Shown here one piece after another: positions 18,462 to 29,178 of a DNA stretch of 64,000 bases (positions are counted from its first letter, which is position 1; every line of letters starts with the position of its first letter). The stretch comes from Anaerolineae bacterium. GTDB lineage: Bacteria > Chloroflexota > Anaerolineae > Aggregatilineales > Ch27. The stretch covers positions 124,001 through 188,000 of the forward strand of contig JABLXG010000006.1 in the NCBI GenBank assembly GCA_013178165.1, given 5' to 3'. The translations under genes and the position numbers were made by a program. The notes under the pieces were generated by a model. The model did no database searches and was not told where the DNA came from. It was given only the letters and a program-made list of their open reading frames with translations.

Positions 18462-19805
18462 CTATTGATCCGCCTGTCCGTCATCTTCCCAGAAGCCTTC
18501 CGGCACATCCAGCGCCATCCGCGGACGCGCGCCGGTCAGGACGCCCCGGTCAAGCAGGGGCATGAGGGTAATGCCACCGGAATTTTGTAGCTCCCACTGG
18601 CTGATCGCCAGGAGGTGCAGGCGGCCTGCAACGATGCCGGTCGCAATGACCAGTGGCAGCCGCTCAAGGATAGCGCCGTCTACATCACTCTCGGTCAGGG
18701 CAGGCCGTCCCTGCAAGAGCAACCAGCGCAGACTACTCCGCAAGCGCACCGGCTGCACGCTAGCCCGGAACGTGACCAGCAGACGCGGGCGGCACGATCC
18801 CGTCAGCGCTTCCCACAGGGCCGCCGCTTCGTCTCCACGCACTTCATCCAGCGCCAGAACTACCGGACTATTCGCCAGCGCTGCGGCGATCGTCTCCGCA
18901 AAGGAGCGCCCCGCCAGCTCCTCGGTGCCGGCTGTTGCTGCCAGTATATGGCCGCCCTCCGGAAGCCTGATCTCCGCTGCCCGCTGCGCCAGCCACACTT
19001 CGCCAGCTACAGGGCACTCGGCCAGCAGCGCCTGCAGCAGCGTGGTCTTGCCACTCCCGGCGTCACCGGCCACAACCAGGCCATACGGACTGCGCGCCAG
19101 GGCGCGCAGGAGCGTCTCCTCGCGCGCGTTGAGGACGCCTTCAGCAGCCAGTGTCGCCAACGTGATCGGGTTGTGCGGATGCAGACGGAGGTTCGCATGC
19201 AACGCCGGGCTGAGCGGCGGTGCGATCGTCGTCAGGCGGGCCGGCCGGCCCGCCAGGATCAGCCCTGCCTCCAGAAAAGGCTCTCCCGCCTGCAGCGCGC
19301 CGCCCGCCCGTCGAACCATTCGCTCTACAATCCGTCGCAGATGGGCTTCATCCTCAAAGCCAACTGGCGCATCCTCAAGCGGCCCCATGCGCCGCCGCAC
19401 CAGGCAGCGCTGCGCTGTTTCCATCACCACCTCGGTGACGTCATCATCAGCAAGCAGGGGGTCCAGCGGGCCAAGGCCGAATACTTCCCTGACCACAGCA
19501 GTGAACAACGCGGTTTTCTCGGCCCTGTCCAACCGCACTGCCTCCACCGCCAGCACGTATTCCCCGGCTTCCCGCACCAGGGCGTGCCGCGTGGTCTCGT
19601 CCAGCTTTTCCAGCACATCCGGCTGATCGCCGACCTCCGCGATCACCTCGGCGGCAATCCGTTCCCGCAGGGCCGCCAGCGAAAAGCTCGCCGCGCCATG
19701 CCGTCCCGGCACGATCTGTGGCTTGTTCTGACCTGGCCGGGAGGTTTCACCCCGGTCATCGGTACCTTCAGGCGGATCGTCGTGCAAGCGGCGTAGCACG
19801 GGCAT
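18462..19805 (-). CDS. Divergent CpaF/TadA-like secretion ATPase
   Basis: 447 aa. The N-terminal region includes GLGPLDPLLADDDVTEVVME, the hallmark of CpaF/TadA ATPases. Walker A GDAGSGKTT lies near 247-255 and the Walker B region VVLALDEVRGDE near 315-325. The usual Asp box (IEDxxEL) reads AQRAAEI and the His box (TTIHANS) reads LVTFRAS, so residues needed for hydrolysis in relatives are missing. No TadB/TadC, pilin or prepilin peptidase gene is nearby. ATG 19805 is chosen over GTG 19808 because of GAGGAG spaced 8 nt. It follows pncB after 12 bp. Confidence 0.75.
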   Translation of the reverse strand: MPVLRRLHDDPPEGTDDRGETSRPGQNKPQIVPGRHGAASFSLAALRERIAAEVIAEVGDQPDVLEKLDETTRHALVREAGEYVLAVEAVRLDRAEKTALFTAVVREVFGLGPLDPLLADDDVTEVVMETAQRCLVRRRMGPLEDAPVGFEDEAHLRRIVERMVRRAGGALQAGEPFLEAGLILAGRPARLTTIAPPLSPALHANLRLHPHNPITLATLAAEGVLNAREETLLRALARSPYGLVVAGDAGSGKTTLLQALLAECPVAGEVWLAQRAAEIRLPEGGHILAATAGTEELAGRSFAETIAAALANSPVVLALDEVRGDEAAALWEALTGSCRPRLLVTFRASVQPVRLRSSLRWLLLQGRPALTESDVDGAILERLPLVIATGIVAGRLHLLAISQWELQNSGGITLMPLLDRGVLTGARPRMALDVPEGFWEDDGQADQ

Positions 19806-19817
19806 CACCTCATCTCC

Positions 19818-21377
19818 TCAGCGCAACCGCTCCTGGCCCAGCGTAGCCGCGATCAGGCTCTGCTTATAGTCCCACAATCGCTGGGTCAGCGAGACGTGAT
19901 AGATGTGCGGGTGCATTAGCCGGCGCACGCCAGCATGCAGCCGCTCGACATCGCTGTGCCGCTGGGCGCGCATGGCCTCAATATCCGGCAGATCGTAGAC
20001 CAGCCGTCCCTCGTCAAGAACATCCACCAGCAGCGGCTCGATCTGGCTGATCTCCTCCCGCCTGAGTGTCCGACATTTTTGGTGCATGGCAGGGTGGCGG
20101 AGCACCAGCTCGTTTTCTGTCCGGGGGTCTTCGTCCTCAAGGCTCAGGAGGTCAGCCGTCGCCTGGCCCTGACTGTCGTAGACCCGCCAGACCTGCTTGT
20201 GACCGGGATTGGGAATTTTCTCCGGCGTATCGGAGATTTTGATCGCCGGCTGCCACTGGCCGTTATCACAGACGGCTACCAGCTTGTACACGCCATCCAG
20301 CGCCGAATTGCCTTCAGAAGTGATCAGCCGCGTCCCGACGCCATATACCAGCCGCCGGAGGATCCGCTCAGCATCCAGGTGGTAACGCGGTGCTTCCTCT
20401 TGTATCTGGGTCACGATCTGCCAGATCGTCACTTCGTCAAGCTGGTTGGAAAGCACAATGGCTGTATCTTCAAAACCTGCAGCATCCAGCATCCGCGCCG
20501 CCTGAACGGCAAGGTAGGCCAGATCGCCCGAATCCAGCCGGATGCCCAGGGGTCGGTGTCCCTTGCGACGCAACTCTTCAAAAACCCGGATCGCGTTCGG
20601 GACGCCGCTCTCTAGGGTATTGATGGTGTCAACGAGCAGCAGGCAATCGTCGGGATACACCTCGGCGTAAGCGCGGAAGGCGTCCAGTTCGCTGCCGCCA
20701 AGCGCTAGAAACGCCTGAACCATGCTGTGGGCATGCGTCCCTTTGGGCGGGTAGCCCAGCACCGCGGAAATCCCGACGTTGGAAGTGTAGTCCGCCCCGC
20801 CGATCAGCGCCGCCCGCGCCCCGGCATTGGCGCCCTGAGCCGGACCACGCCGCAGTCCGAATTCCAGCACCAGCTGGCCGTGAGCGCTTTCGCGAATTTG
20901 CGCCGCCTTGGTGGCGATCAGAATCTGGTAGTTGAGATGGTTGAGCAGCCCCGTCTCCAGAATCTGGGCGATCGCCAGCGGGCCGCGCGCCACCGTAATG
21001 GGCACCTGTGGATGGATAACCCTGCCTTCAGGGATAGCCTGCAACGAGATGCTTTCAAACGTCCCGTAGCGTTCCAGCCAGCTCAGAAAATCAGCGCCAA
21101 ACAGCGGTTGCCGGGCTACGCCGGTCTGTCCGCGCAAAAAGGCGATCTCCTCTGCGCCAAAGCGGGCCTGGCGCATCCAGTCCAGCAGCCATTCCAGCCC
21201 TGCATTGACGCAGTAACCCGCCGGGTGCAGCCCGTAATCCGGGTAACTGCGGAAATAGTGGTCAAATTGCGCCAGCTTTTCATGCAACCCCATCCGGTAG
21301 TACACCTGGGCCATGGTGAGCTGGTACATATCCGTGAACAGAATGCCTTCAGCCAGTTGCCGGTTATTACGGCTCAT
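19818..21377 (-). CDS. pncB: Nicotinate phosphoribosyltransferase
   Basis: 519 aa. Converts nicotinate and PRPP to nicotinate mononucleotide in the Preiss-Handler salvage route; nadD at 6.5 kb takes the next step. Family features are [16 protein letters not shown] near the N-terminus, [18 protein letters not shown] (the substrate-binding region) and the later [18 protein letters not shown] and VYGVGTRL phosphate-binding segments. Start 21377 follows a clear AGAGGGG site 6 nt upstream; longer in-frame starts would run into the promoter at 21439-21466. The C-terminal extension (about 430-519) ends with a region mentioning no known motif. Confidence 0.93.
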   Translation of the reverse strand: MSRNNRQLAEGILFTDMYQLTMAQVYYRMGLHEKLAQFDHYFRSYPDYGLHPAGYCVNAGLEWLLDWMRQARFGAEEIAFLRGQTGVARQPLFGADFLSWLERYGTFESISLQAIPEGRVIHPQVPITVARGPLAIAQILETGLLNHLNYQILIATKAAQIRESAHGQLVLEFGLRRGPAQGANAGARAALIGGADYTSNVGISAVLGYPPKGTHAHSMVQAFLALGGSELDAFRAYAEVYPDDCLLLVDTINTLESGVPNAIRVFEELRRKGHRPLGIRLDSGDLAYLAVQAARMLDAAGFEDTAIVLSNQLDEVTIWQIVTQIQEEAPRYHLDAERILRRLVYGVGTRLITSEGNSALDGVYKLVAVCDNGQWQPAIKISDTPEKIPNPGHKQVWRVYDSQGQATADLLSLEDEDPRTENELVLRHPAMHQKCRTLRREEISQIEPLLVDVLDEGRLVYDLPDIEAMRAQRHSDVERLHAGVRRLMHPHIYHVSLTQRLWDYKQSLIAATLGQERLR

Positions 21378-21438
21378 TGCGCACCCCTCTTCGCCAGCAT
21401 GCCCGGTCATCGTCCTGCCTCTCCAACCAGGCAAGTCG

Positions 21439-21466
21439 AGTATACGTCGCGGGCAAGGGCTGTCAA
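21439..21466 (-). promoter_or_regulatory. pncB promoter
   Basis: Read on the minus strand: TTGACA (21466-21461), 16 bp, TATACT (21444-21439). This is nearly a consensus sigma70 site, about 60 bp before the pncB start. Confidence 0.75.
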
Positions 21467-21522
21467 CCGACCCGCTGGAGACGATCTGCACAGTCATTTC
21501 CGGCATACCCCGCTCAATAATG

Positions 21523-21531
21523 TGGTATACT
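21523..21531 (+). promoter_or_regulatory. Extended -10 promoter of the PfkB kinase gene
   Basis: TGG-TATACT forms an extended -10 about 42 bp before ATG 21574. No -35 is recognisable. It is divergent from the pncB promoter. Confidence 0.5.
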
Positions 21532-21573
21532 TCCGCCGTTTTGAAAACCTGCTGCCAGAAAGGCTGCCTCACC

Positions 21574-22539
21574 ATGGATATTGCCATCACCGGTTCGATC
21601 GCGTATGACTACATCATGCGCTTTCCGGGGAGATTTGCAGACCAGATTGTGCCGGACAAGATCGACCGTATCAGCCTGAGTTTCCTGGTTGACGAGATGA
21701 CCAAACACTGGGGCGGCGTTGCGGCCAACATCGCCTATACGCTGGCATTGCTGCGCCAGAAGCCGCGTCCTCGCCTGGTCGGTACCGTCGGGCGCGACTT
21801 CGGCGACTACCGCGTCTGGCTGGAAACTGTTGGCGTCGATACCAGCCCGGTCCGCCAGATCGACGATGTCTTCACTGCGTCATTCTTCGTTAATACTGAC
21901 GTGGACAACAACCAGATCGCGTCGTTCTACGCCGGGGCAATGGCCTATGCCCGCCAGTATACGCTGGCCGATCTGCTACCTGCTCCTCCTGACCTGGTCG
22001 TGATCTCGCCAAACGACCCCCTGGCCATGCAGCAGTACGTGGACGAATGCCACGCACGCGGCATAGCTTTCATGTATGACCCCAGCCAGCAGGTCGCCCG
22101 CTTCGGCGGCGAGCCGCTGCGGCATGGCATCGACCGCGCGCATATTCTGATCTGCAACGAGTACGAATTTGAACTGATCATTCAGAAGACCGGCCTGACC
22201 CGCGAGGCGATTATCGATCGAGTGCCGGTTGTGGTGGTGACGCTTGGCGAAAAAGGCTCACGCATCTACGCGGAAGGCCAGGCGATCGACGTACCGATCT
22301 TCCCTCCGGAACGTATCGCCGATCCCACTGGCGTTGGCGATGCCTTCCGCGCCGGTCTGCTGCGGGGCCTGAGCGCCGGCTGGGACTGGGAGTTGTGCGG
22401 TCGTGTGGGCGCGCTCTGCGCGGCATACGTCCTGGAACGGGTGGGCACGCAGAGCCACCGCTTCACGCCGCAGGAGTTCGTTACCCGCTTCCGCACGCGC
22501 TTCGATGACGAAGGTCAGCTAAACTGCCTGTTGGACTGA
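21574..22539 (+). CDS. PfkB-family carbohydrate/nucleoside kinase, possibly adenosine kinase
   Basis: 321 aa. The first residues [20 protein letters not shown] and the late [20 protein letters not shown] (anion hole and catalytic Asp in GVGD) define the ribokinase fold. [20 protein letters not shown] is the sugar-binding glycine region. ATG 21574 is preceded by an AAGG site. The next gene is ahcY, which releases adenosine, so an adenosine kinase role would fit; a ribokinase-like or fructokinase role cannot be excluded from sequence. Confidence 0.85.
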   Translation: MDIAITGSIAYDYIMRFPGRFADQIVPDKIDRISLSFLVDEMTKHWGGVAANIAYTLALLRQKPRPRLVGTVGRDFGDYRVWLETVGVDTSPVRQIDDVFTASFFVNTDVDNNQIASFYAGAMAYARQYTLADLLPAPPDLVVISPNDPLAMQQYVDECHARGIAFMYDPSQQVARFGGEPLRHGIDRAHILICNEYEFELIIQKTGLTREAIIDRVPVVVVTLGEKGSRIYAEGQAIDVPIFPPERIADPTGVGDAFRAGLLRGLSAGWDWELCGRVGALCAAYVLERVGTQSHRFTPQEFVTRFRTRFDDEGQLNCLLD

Positions 22540-22596
22540 GCGCCAGTCTGCGGGAGCACTACCGATAAAACCGCGGGCGACAAGCAGCATAAGCTG

Positions 22597-22605
22597 TGCT
22601 ACAAT
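22597..22605 (+). promoter_or_regulatory. Extended -10 promoter of ahcY
   Basis: TGC-TACAAT at 22597-22605, with a half-matching GCGACA at -35 spacing 17. It lies about 50 bp before ATG 22656. Confidence 0.5.
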
Positions 22606-22646
22606 GCGTCTTTGGATTCTTGCGCCATCTTGCATGGACCACGTAA

Positions 22647-23921
<1,275 letters not shown>

Positions 23922-23947
23922 TCCTCGCCAGCGTCATGTGGCCCGGT

Positions 23948-23975
23948 GCGGGCTACCGATCGGAGGATCGCCCGC
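23948..23975 (+). terminator. Hairpin after ahcY
   Basis: GCGGG (23948-23952) and CGATC (23957-23961) pair with GATCG (23966-23970) and CCCGC (23971-23975) around a GGAG loop with a 4-nt bulge. GTTCT follows; the U-tract is weak. Confidence 0.4.
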
Positions 23976-24030
23976 GTTCTGCGCTAACGGCCTTCCTCTA
24001 TGAAGCGCAAATCAAGAGGAGATAGTGCTC

Positions 24031-26850
24031 ATGAGTCACCGTGTGCTGTTCACACTCGCGCTGCTTACTGCCGTAATCCTGGCCGGGCTTGCGCCCGTAG
24101 CCGCCGCCCCTCTCATGCAGGAAACCCAGGCAGCTCTGGTGCGCCTGGTTCACGGCATCCCCGAGGCCCCTGCCGTCGACGTCCTGATCGACAGCCAACC
24201 GGCAGCCGTGCAACTGGGCTTCACCCAGGCCACTGATCACCTGCGCCTCTCTCCTGGCGATCACGCGGTCACAGTACGCGCAGCAGGCGCAACCCTCGTG
24301 GAAACTACCCTGACTGCCACGCCGGGACAGGCTATGACTGTGGCCATCGTCGGGACGGCCACTGCGCCGGAAATTCAGGTTTTTGAAGACGACCTCAGCC
24401 CGCTGATTACCGGTAACGTCCGCGTCAACGCGGTTCACGCCGCGCCCGGCGTCGGTGATATTGACGTGGTCCTGCCAGATGGCAGCCCGGTGCTTCAGGC
24501 GCTGACCTACGGCAGTAGTTCGGGCGGCATTGACATTCCGGCCAACAGTTACCCGCTGGCAATCGTGCCCACTGGCCAGGCCGTTGAGCAGGCGCTGATC
24601 CCCCCGGCGGATTATCCCCTGCGGGCCGGGAACCTGTACCGCTTCATGGTCGTCGGCGGGCCAACCCTGATCCTGCTGGAATCGCCTGTCCTGCCCGGCG
24701 GCGATAGCGTGGCTGTTCGCGTCGCCCATGCCATTGAGGGTGCACCGGCGGTTGATGTGCTGTTCAACGATGTACTGCTGATCCCCGCCCTCAAGGCCGG
24801 CGAGATCACTCGTCATGTCGCCTTGCCGCTGGGACCGTATACCGTCACCGTGCGCACGGCTGGTGAGCAGAACGTCGCCGCTGTTGCTTCCCTTAGCCTG
24901 GATCTCAGCAGTCTCGACCTGGCCGGGCAGGGCCGCACAATCGTTGTGCTGGATAAGGGCGACACGCTCAGCCTAGAGGTTTACCCCGACCCTGTCGAGA
25001 CTCTTGATCCGACGACCAGCCGTGTGAGCGTGATCAACGGCATTCCCGGCACCACTCTGAATGGCTCACTGATGGAAACTTCCTTCACCGTGCCGGAGAA
25101 CGTCGTCTTCAATACGGAAGTCCCCGCCGGCGCTTACTCGCTGATCCTCGCGGCGGATGGTGGCAGCGCCTTGTCGGTTGACGCCTTGTACAACGGCGGC
25201 ACGCTGTATAGCGTGCTGGTAACCGGCACGGCTGAAGCGCCCTTTGTCTTGTTTGCGTCAGCGCCCCTGAACTTCCAGCCGGGCAGCGCCATCGGCCTGC
25301 CGGCTGAGGCGGTTGCTGAACAGCCGCAGCAAGCTGAACAGGCCACCGCGGCGACAGCAGAACCAACCGAGGAAGTCGCCGAAGCAGCCGCTGTACCGAC
25401 AGCAACGCCCCTGCCAATGCCTACTGAGCCGCCTGCGCCCGCTGTTGCGCCGCTGCCCGCCGCTACCACTCCGACTGAGGGAACGATCGGCCTGGTCTAC
25501 AACCTCAATCCCGGCGCCAACCTTCAGTTGCGGGAATATCCGCGCGCTGATGCCCGCTCGCTGGGTCTGGTGACCGGCGGCACCGTGCTCAGTGTACTGG
25601 GACGCGCCGGTGAACCGGACTTTCCTGCGGTGCCCGACCTCGCTCCCGGCCAGGACCTGAACCCGCAGGATACCTGGCTGCTGGTGGAATTCACCACGGT
25701 TGACGGCGGTACGGTTACGGCCTGGGCTTCCGCTCAATTCGTGCAGGTGACAGAAGGCGGCAAGCCTGTTCGGCTGGCCGATCTCGATCCGCAGCCCTCG
25801 GACGTGCCCGGCACGGTCAGCGGTGCAGCCGCTGCTGCCCCGACCACAGCACCGGTGAGCGCCGAGTTCTTTGCTGTAGTCTACAATCTCAACCCCGATG
25901 CCCGCCTGAACATCCGCCGCACCCCGGACGTGCTGGCCGAAGTGCTGGCGGCAGTCCCGGCTGGCACGGTGCTCGAGCCAACCGGCATCCTGGAAGACCT
26001 CTCCTGGGTGTTCGTGACCTATCGGCCAGAAGGTGGCGGCGAGATCACCGGGTGGGCTTCGGCGGAATACGTGCAGTTCATGTTCCGGGGTCGGACCTAC
26101 CTGCCTGCCGCTGAGCGGGTCGCTGAGCTGATCCAGCGCAACCTGCTGACCTTCGTCGATCCGACCCTGCGTGGCGAAGTCAGCGCCGATGTCCTGCCGA
26201 CCGCCACACCGGCGCCCTCCGACCTGACGTTCTTCGGGCTGGTCTACAACCTCAACCCGAACGCCAACCTGAACCTGCGCCGCGCCCCTGACACACTGGC
26301 CGAAGTGCTGGCGCGGCTGCCAGCCGGCACGGTGATCGAGCCGGTCGCCATTCTGGAAGACTTCTCCTGGACATATGTCACCTTCCGGCCGGAAGGCGGC
26401 GGCGAAATCACCGGCTGGGTTTCCACCGAATTCGTGCAGTTCTTCTACCGCGGGCGGCTATACCTGCCAACGGCAGAGCGCATCACGGAACTGCTCCAGC
26501 GTAACTTGCTGCGTCTTGCCGATCCAACCTTGCAGGGTGAAGTCAGCGCGGGTGCTACCAGCGCCGGATCTTCTGGCTCCGATCTCTCGCAGTTCCGCAA
26601 CCAGTACGTTGGCATCGCTGTGCTTGATCCGGGGGCTAATTTGCATCTGCGCCGTACACCTGACGCCGCGAGTGAATCGCTGGCGCTCATCCCCAGCGGG
26701 GCGACCATGATCGTCTTTGGCCGCACCACCGATGCACAATGGCTGCAGGTGGAATATGACGCCACGACCGGTTGGGTCGCCAGCGCCTACGTCTCGCTGA
26801 CGCTGAACGGTCGCCGGGTGCGCCTGGAAGACCTGCCGCAGATCCAGTGA
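24031..26850 (+). CDS. Secreted DUF4397 repeat protein with four SH3-like domains
   Basis: 939 aa. A Sec signal peptide (residues 1-about 27, ending GLAPVAAAP) is followed by about four DUF4397-like units to residue 405, each opening with a phrase like VRLVHGIPEAPAVDVLIDSQ. A Pro/Thr/Ala/Glu-rich linker (about 420-480) follows, then four SH3_3 modules (about 485, 611, 732 and 850 onward), each with VYNLNPxAxLxxR or similar. The middle two modules are near copies. GAGGAG 9 nt before ATG 24031 decides the start. Probably a cell-surface or matrix protein that binds polymers such as peptidoglycan; no enzymatic motif is seen. Confidence 0.85.
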   Translation: MSHRVLFTLALLTAVILAGLAPVAAAPLMQETQAALVRLVHGIPEAPAVDVLIDSQPAAVQLGFTQATDHLRLSPGDHAVTVRAAGATLVETTLTATPGQAMTVAIVGTATAPEIQVFEDDLSPLITGNVRVNAVHAAPGVGDIDVVLPDGSPVLQALTYGSSSGGIDIPANSYPLAIVPTGQAVEQALIPPADYPLRAGNLYRFMVVGGPTLILLESPVLPGGDSVAVRVAHAIEGAPAVDVLFNDVLLIPALKAGEITRHVALPLGPYTVTVRTAGEQNVAAVASLSLDLSSLDLAGQGRTIVVLDKGDTLSLEVYPDPVETLDPTTSRVSVINGIPGTTLNGSLMETSFTVPENVVFNTEVPAGAYSLILAADGGSALSVDALYNGGTLYSVLVTGTAEAPFVLFASAPLNFQPGSAIGLPAEAVAEQPQQAEQATAATAEPTEEVAEAAAVPTATPLPMPTEPPAPAVAPLPAATTPTEGTIGLVYNLNPGANLQLREYPRADARSLGLVTGGTVLSVLGRAGEPDFPAVPDLAPGQDLNPQDTWLLVEFTTVDGGTVTAWASAQFVQVTEGGKPVRLADLDPQPSDVPGTVSGAAAAAPTTAPVSAEFFAVVYNLNPDARLNIRRTPDVLAEVLAAVPAGTVLEPTGILEDLSWVFVTYRPEGGGEITGWASAEYVQFMFRGRTYLPAAERVAELIQRNLLTFVDPTLRGEVSADVLPTATPAPSDLTFFGLVYNLNPNANLNLRRAPDTLAEVLARLPAGTVIEPVAILEDFSWTYVTFRPEGGGEITGWVSTEFVQFFYRGRLYLPTAERITELLQRNLLRLADPTLQGEVSAGATSAGSSGSDLSQFRNQYVGIAVLDPGANLHLRRTPDAASESLALIPSGATMIVFGRTTDAQWLQVEYDATTGWVASAYVSLTLNGRRVRLEDLPQIQ
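25879..26604 (+). repeat. Tandem 363-bp in-frame repeat encoding SH3 modules
   Basis: Two consecutive units begin at 25879 and 26242 (period 363 bp, 121 codons). They share near-identical protein stretches such as RPEGGGEITGW and the flanking LxEVLAxxPAGTVxEP. Differences are mostly third-base, pointing to an older duplication under purifying selection. Confidence 0.75.
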
Positions 26851-26877
26851 CCGCCAGTACAGGCGGTTGGTTCTGTG

Positions 26878-26910
26878 CAACGGCCCTGGTGTCAGGGCCG
26901 TTGCCGTTTT
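26878..26910 (+). terminator. Rho-independent terminator after the SH3/DUF4397 gene
   Basis: CAACGGCCCTG (26878-26888) pairs perfectly with CAGGGCCGTTG (26893-26903) around a GTGT tetraloop, then CCGTTTT. This is the clearest terminator of the window. Confidence 0.75.
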
Positions 26911-26983
26911 GCTGCCCGCTGGTCAAGTTTGGCGGCAACACTACAATAGACAGCGCAGTACAGATATGTAGGAGAGGTGAGCG

Positions 26984-29056
26984 ATGCCAACTACCCGGCG
27001 CCCGATAGCGACGATCCTGGCCGGTCTGATCCTGCTGGCCGCATGCGGCCCCACGCCAACAGCGACGCCTGTGCCAACGGTGACGCCTACACCAACCCTG
27101 GCCCCGGCTCCCAGCCCTACTCCTACGGTGGGCGTCGTGCCGCAGAGTGTCGGCGGCCCAGCAGCGGGTGCGCACATCCGTGTCGTGCAGGCCGCCCCTC
27201 AGAGCGGTGCGCTGGATATTTACCTGGAGCAGGCCCTGGTGGCCAGCCGCCTGGGTCATGGCGCCTACACCAATCCGACCAGTGTCGCAGCAGGTGTCTA
27301 TTATCTTCAGGCAGTGCCGGCTGGCGCGCGGCCCAGCACGCAGGTACTGGCAGACACCACCGCCACGCTGGAGCCTGAGGGTAGCTACTTGATCCTGGTC
27401 TCCGGGACCGCCGAAACGCTCAACTTCGCTATCTTTCAGGAAGACCTCAGCCCCATACCGACTGGCCAGGCGCGTCTGGCTTACCTGCATGCCGTCCCCC
27501 GTGGCGTCCCCGTCCAGCCGCGCGTCGACGGGCAACCATACCCCGAGGTGCTGGATTTCGGCCAGGTCAGCGCCGGCTACCCGGTGGACGCTGGCCCGCG
27601 GCAGCTATCTGTCACCTCCGGTGAGACAACCATCGCCACTCTGGGCGCCACCCTCGCGCCTCAGCAGATGTACACCGCCGTCCTGATCGGGCAGGTAGGC
27701 GGGGGAAACGAGACTATCCTGCTCTTCAGCACCCCCGCCCGCACGATAGGACAGGTGCGCTTCATCCACGCTGCTCCGAATACGCCAGCCGCAACGGTCT
27801 ACCTGGATGACCAGCTGCTGGCGGAAGCGGTATCCTTCCGCGCCGCTACCGGCTGGCAAGACTTTGCCCCACGCGCCTATACCGTGCGCACGGAAATCGC
27901 CGACGCGGAAGGCGGGCTGCCTATCGAAACGCGTTTCAATCTTGGCGCCAATCAGGCGGTCGAGGTGCTACTTCTGGAGGATCGGGGCACTCCCGCCCTG
28001 CGCGTCTATGCGCATTCAACTGCGCCTACACCGCCGCAGACCGCACGTCTGGTAGTGGTCAATGCCGCGCCTTCCGCGCCGGCGGTCTATGCCTACAACC
28101 GCGCTGACCGCTTGCCGGAGATTCCGATGATCCCGGCTGGCGCTGCCACCCAGGTACTGGACATCCCGGCCAGCCGATTTGAACTGCTGTGGCTAAACAG
28201 CCAGGGGGCCGATGCCCGTATAGTCGAACGCGCTGGCGAAGTGACCTTTCTGGAAGGCTACACCTACACCTATGTCGTGACCGGTGCAGAGCGCGACCCG
28301 TTCGTCATTGCTACAGAAGCCGGCGTGGACCGCGCCCAGCCCGCCCCGTTTGTTGAGGAAACGCCTGCCGCCAGTGAAGCTGAAGGCGTGCCCGTGCGGG
28401 TCTTCAGTGCCCTGACCGAGCCACTGAACATCCGCGTTCGTCTCGACGGCATCACAGTCGCCGAAGACCTGGCCCCGCGCCAGGCCAGCGATCAGACGCA
28501 TGTCCCCCCGGCGGTCTATACCCTGCGCGTCGACCCTGTCACTGATCCCAATGCGCCAGCTTACTACGTCGGCGAACTGTCGCTGGTCGACGTGCCGCCG
28601 GTCACGCTGCTCGTCTACGGCAACCCTGATGCACCCGCTACCGCCTTGCTGCCGGATTATCAGGGGACAGCGCAGCCCGGACAGGCTGTCCTGCGCGTTA
28701 TTCACGCCGCCGCCGATACTGGTGACCTGCTGGTGAGCTTCGATATCCCCGGCCTTGCACCGCCCGGCAGCCCCACTATCGCCGCCCCGGCAGTGGTTCC
28801 CCGCCCCACCCTCACACCCGGCCCCCTGGAGCAGTATGACTCCGGGCTATTCGGGCCGGGTCAGACCACCGAATTCATCGGCCTGCCCGCCAGCACCTAC
28901 GATATCTACATCCGCCGGGCCACAGACGATCAGGTTGTCGCCATCGTCCCCCGCCTGGTGTTGCAGAGCCGCACAGCCTACGATCTCTTTTTGCTGCCTG
29001 GCCCCAGCCCAGAGGTGCTTGACGTGATTCTGCTGCCTTCGTCGCTGGAGGGGTAA
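26984..29056 (+). CDS. DUF4397-repeat lipoprotein
   Basis: 690 aa. Residues 1-21 form a lipoprotein signal with lipobox LLAAC (Cys21), then a Thr/Pro tether (TPTATPVPTVTPTPTL). About six DUF4397-like units follow, opening with phrases such as IRVVQAAPQSGALDIYL, VRFIHAAPNTPAATVYLDD and LRVIHAAADTGDLLVSF. The RBS AGGAGAGGTGA (26970-26980) is strong. TACAAT at 26942-26947 may be the -10. It is thus a membrane-tethered relative of the preceding secreted protein. The function of DUF4397 is not established; the fold is immunoglobulin-like in predictions for the family. Confidence 0.85.
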   Translation: MPTTRRPIATILAGLILLAACGPTPTATPVPTVTPTPTLAPAPSPTPTVGVVPQSVGGPAAGAHIRVVQAAPQSGALDIYLEQALVASRLGHGAYTNPTSVAAGVYYLQAVPAGARPSTQVLADTTATLEPEGSYLILVSGTAETLNFAIFQEDLSPIPTGQARLAYLHAVPRGVPVQPRVDGQPYPEVLDFGQVSAGYPVDAGPRQLSVTSGETTIATLGATLAPQQMYTAVLIGQVGGGNETILLFSTPARTIGQVRFIHAAPNTPAATVYLDDQLLAEAVSFRAATGWQDFAPRAYTVRTEIADAEGGLPIETRFNLGANQAVEVLLLEDRGTPALRVYAHSTAPTPPQTARLVVVNAAPSAPAVYAYNRADRLPEIPMIPAGAATQVLDIPASRFELLWLNSQGADARIVERAGEVTFLEGYTYTYVVTGAERDPFVIATEAGVDRAQPAPFVEETPAASEAEGVPVRVFSALTEPLNIRVRLDGITVAEDLAPRQASDQTHVPPAVYTLRVDPVTDPNAPAYYVGELSLVDVPPVTLLVYGNPDAPATALLPDYQGTAQPGQAVLRVIHAAADTGDLLVSFDIPGLAPPGSPTIAAPAVVPRPTLTPGPLEQYDSGLFGPGQTTEFIGLPASTYDIYIRRATDDQVVAIVPRLVLQSRTAYDLFLLPGPSPEVLDVILLPSSLEG

Positions 29057-29103
29057 GCGATTGAGGGTGGCGAATGAATTTTTATGTTTAGCATCTATTC
29101 AAT

Positions 29104-29133
29104 TTGACAAAGAATCCGCCGCCATGCTAAGAT
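29104..29133 (+). promoter_or_regulatory. Promoter of the SufR-like regulator
   Basis: TTGACA (29104-29109), 18 bp, TAAGAT (29128-29133) with TGC directly before the -10. Predicted leader about 40 nt. Confidence 0.65.
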
Positions 29134-29178
29134 TCGCCCAGGTGAAATCATAGAGGCCGTCAGGCAGGGATACGCGGT

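Noticed and set aside
18615..19796. 393-aa plus-strand open frame opposite the CpaF-like gene
   Set aside because: Very rich in Arg, Gln and His with no domain; the minus-strand frame has Walker A and the CpaF N-terminal motif.
24025..24030. Upstream GTG start for the secreted DUF4397/SH3 protein
   Set aside because: Only 3 nt from the GAGGAG site; ATG 24031 has proper spacing.
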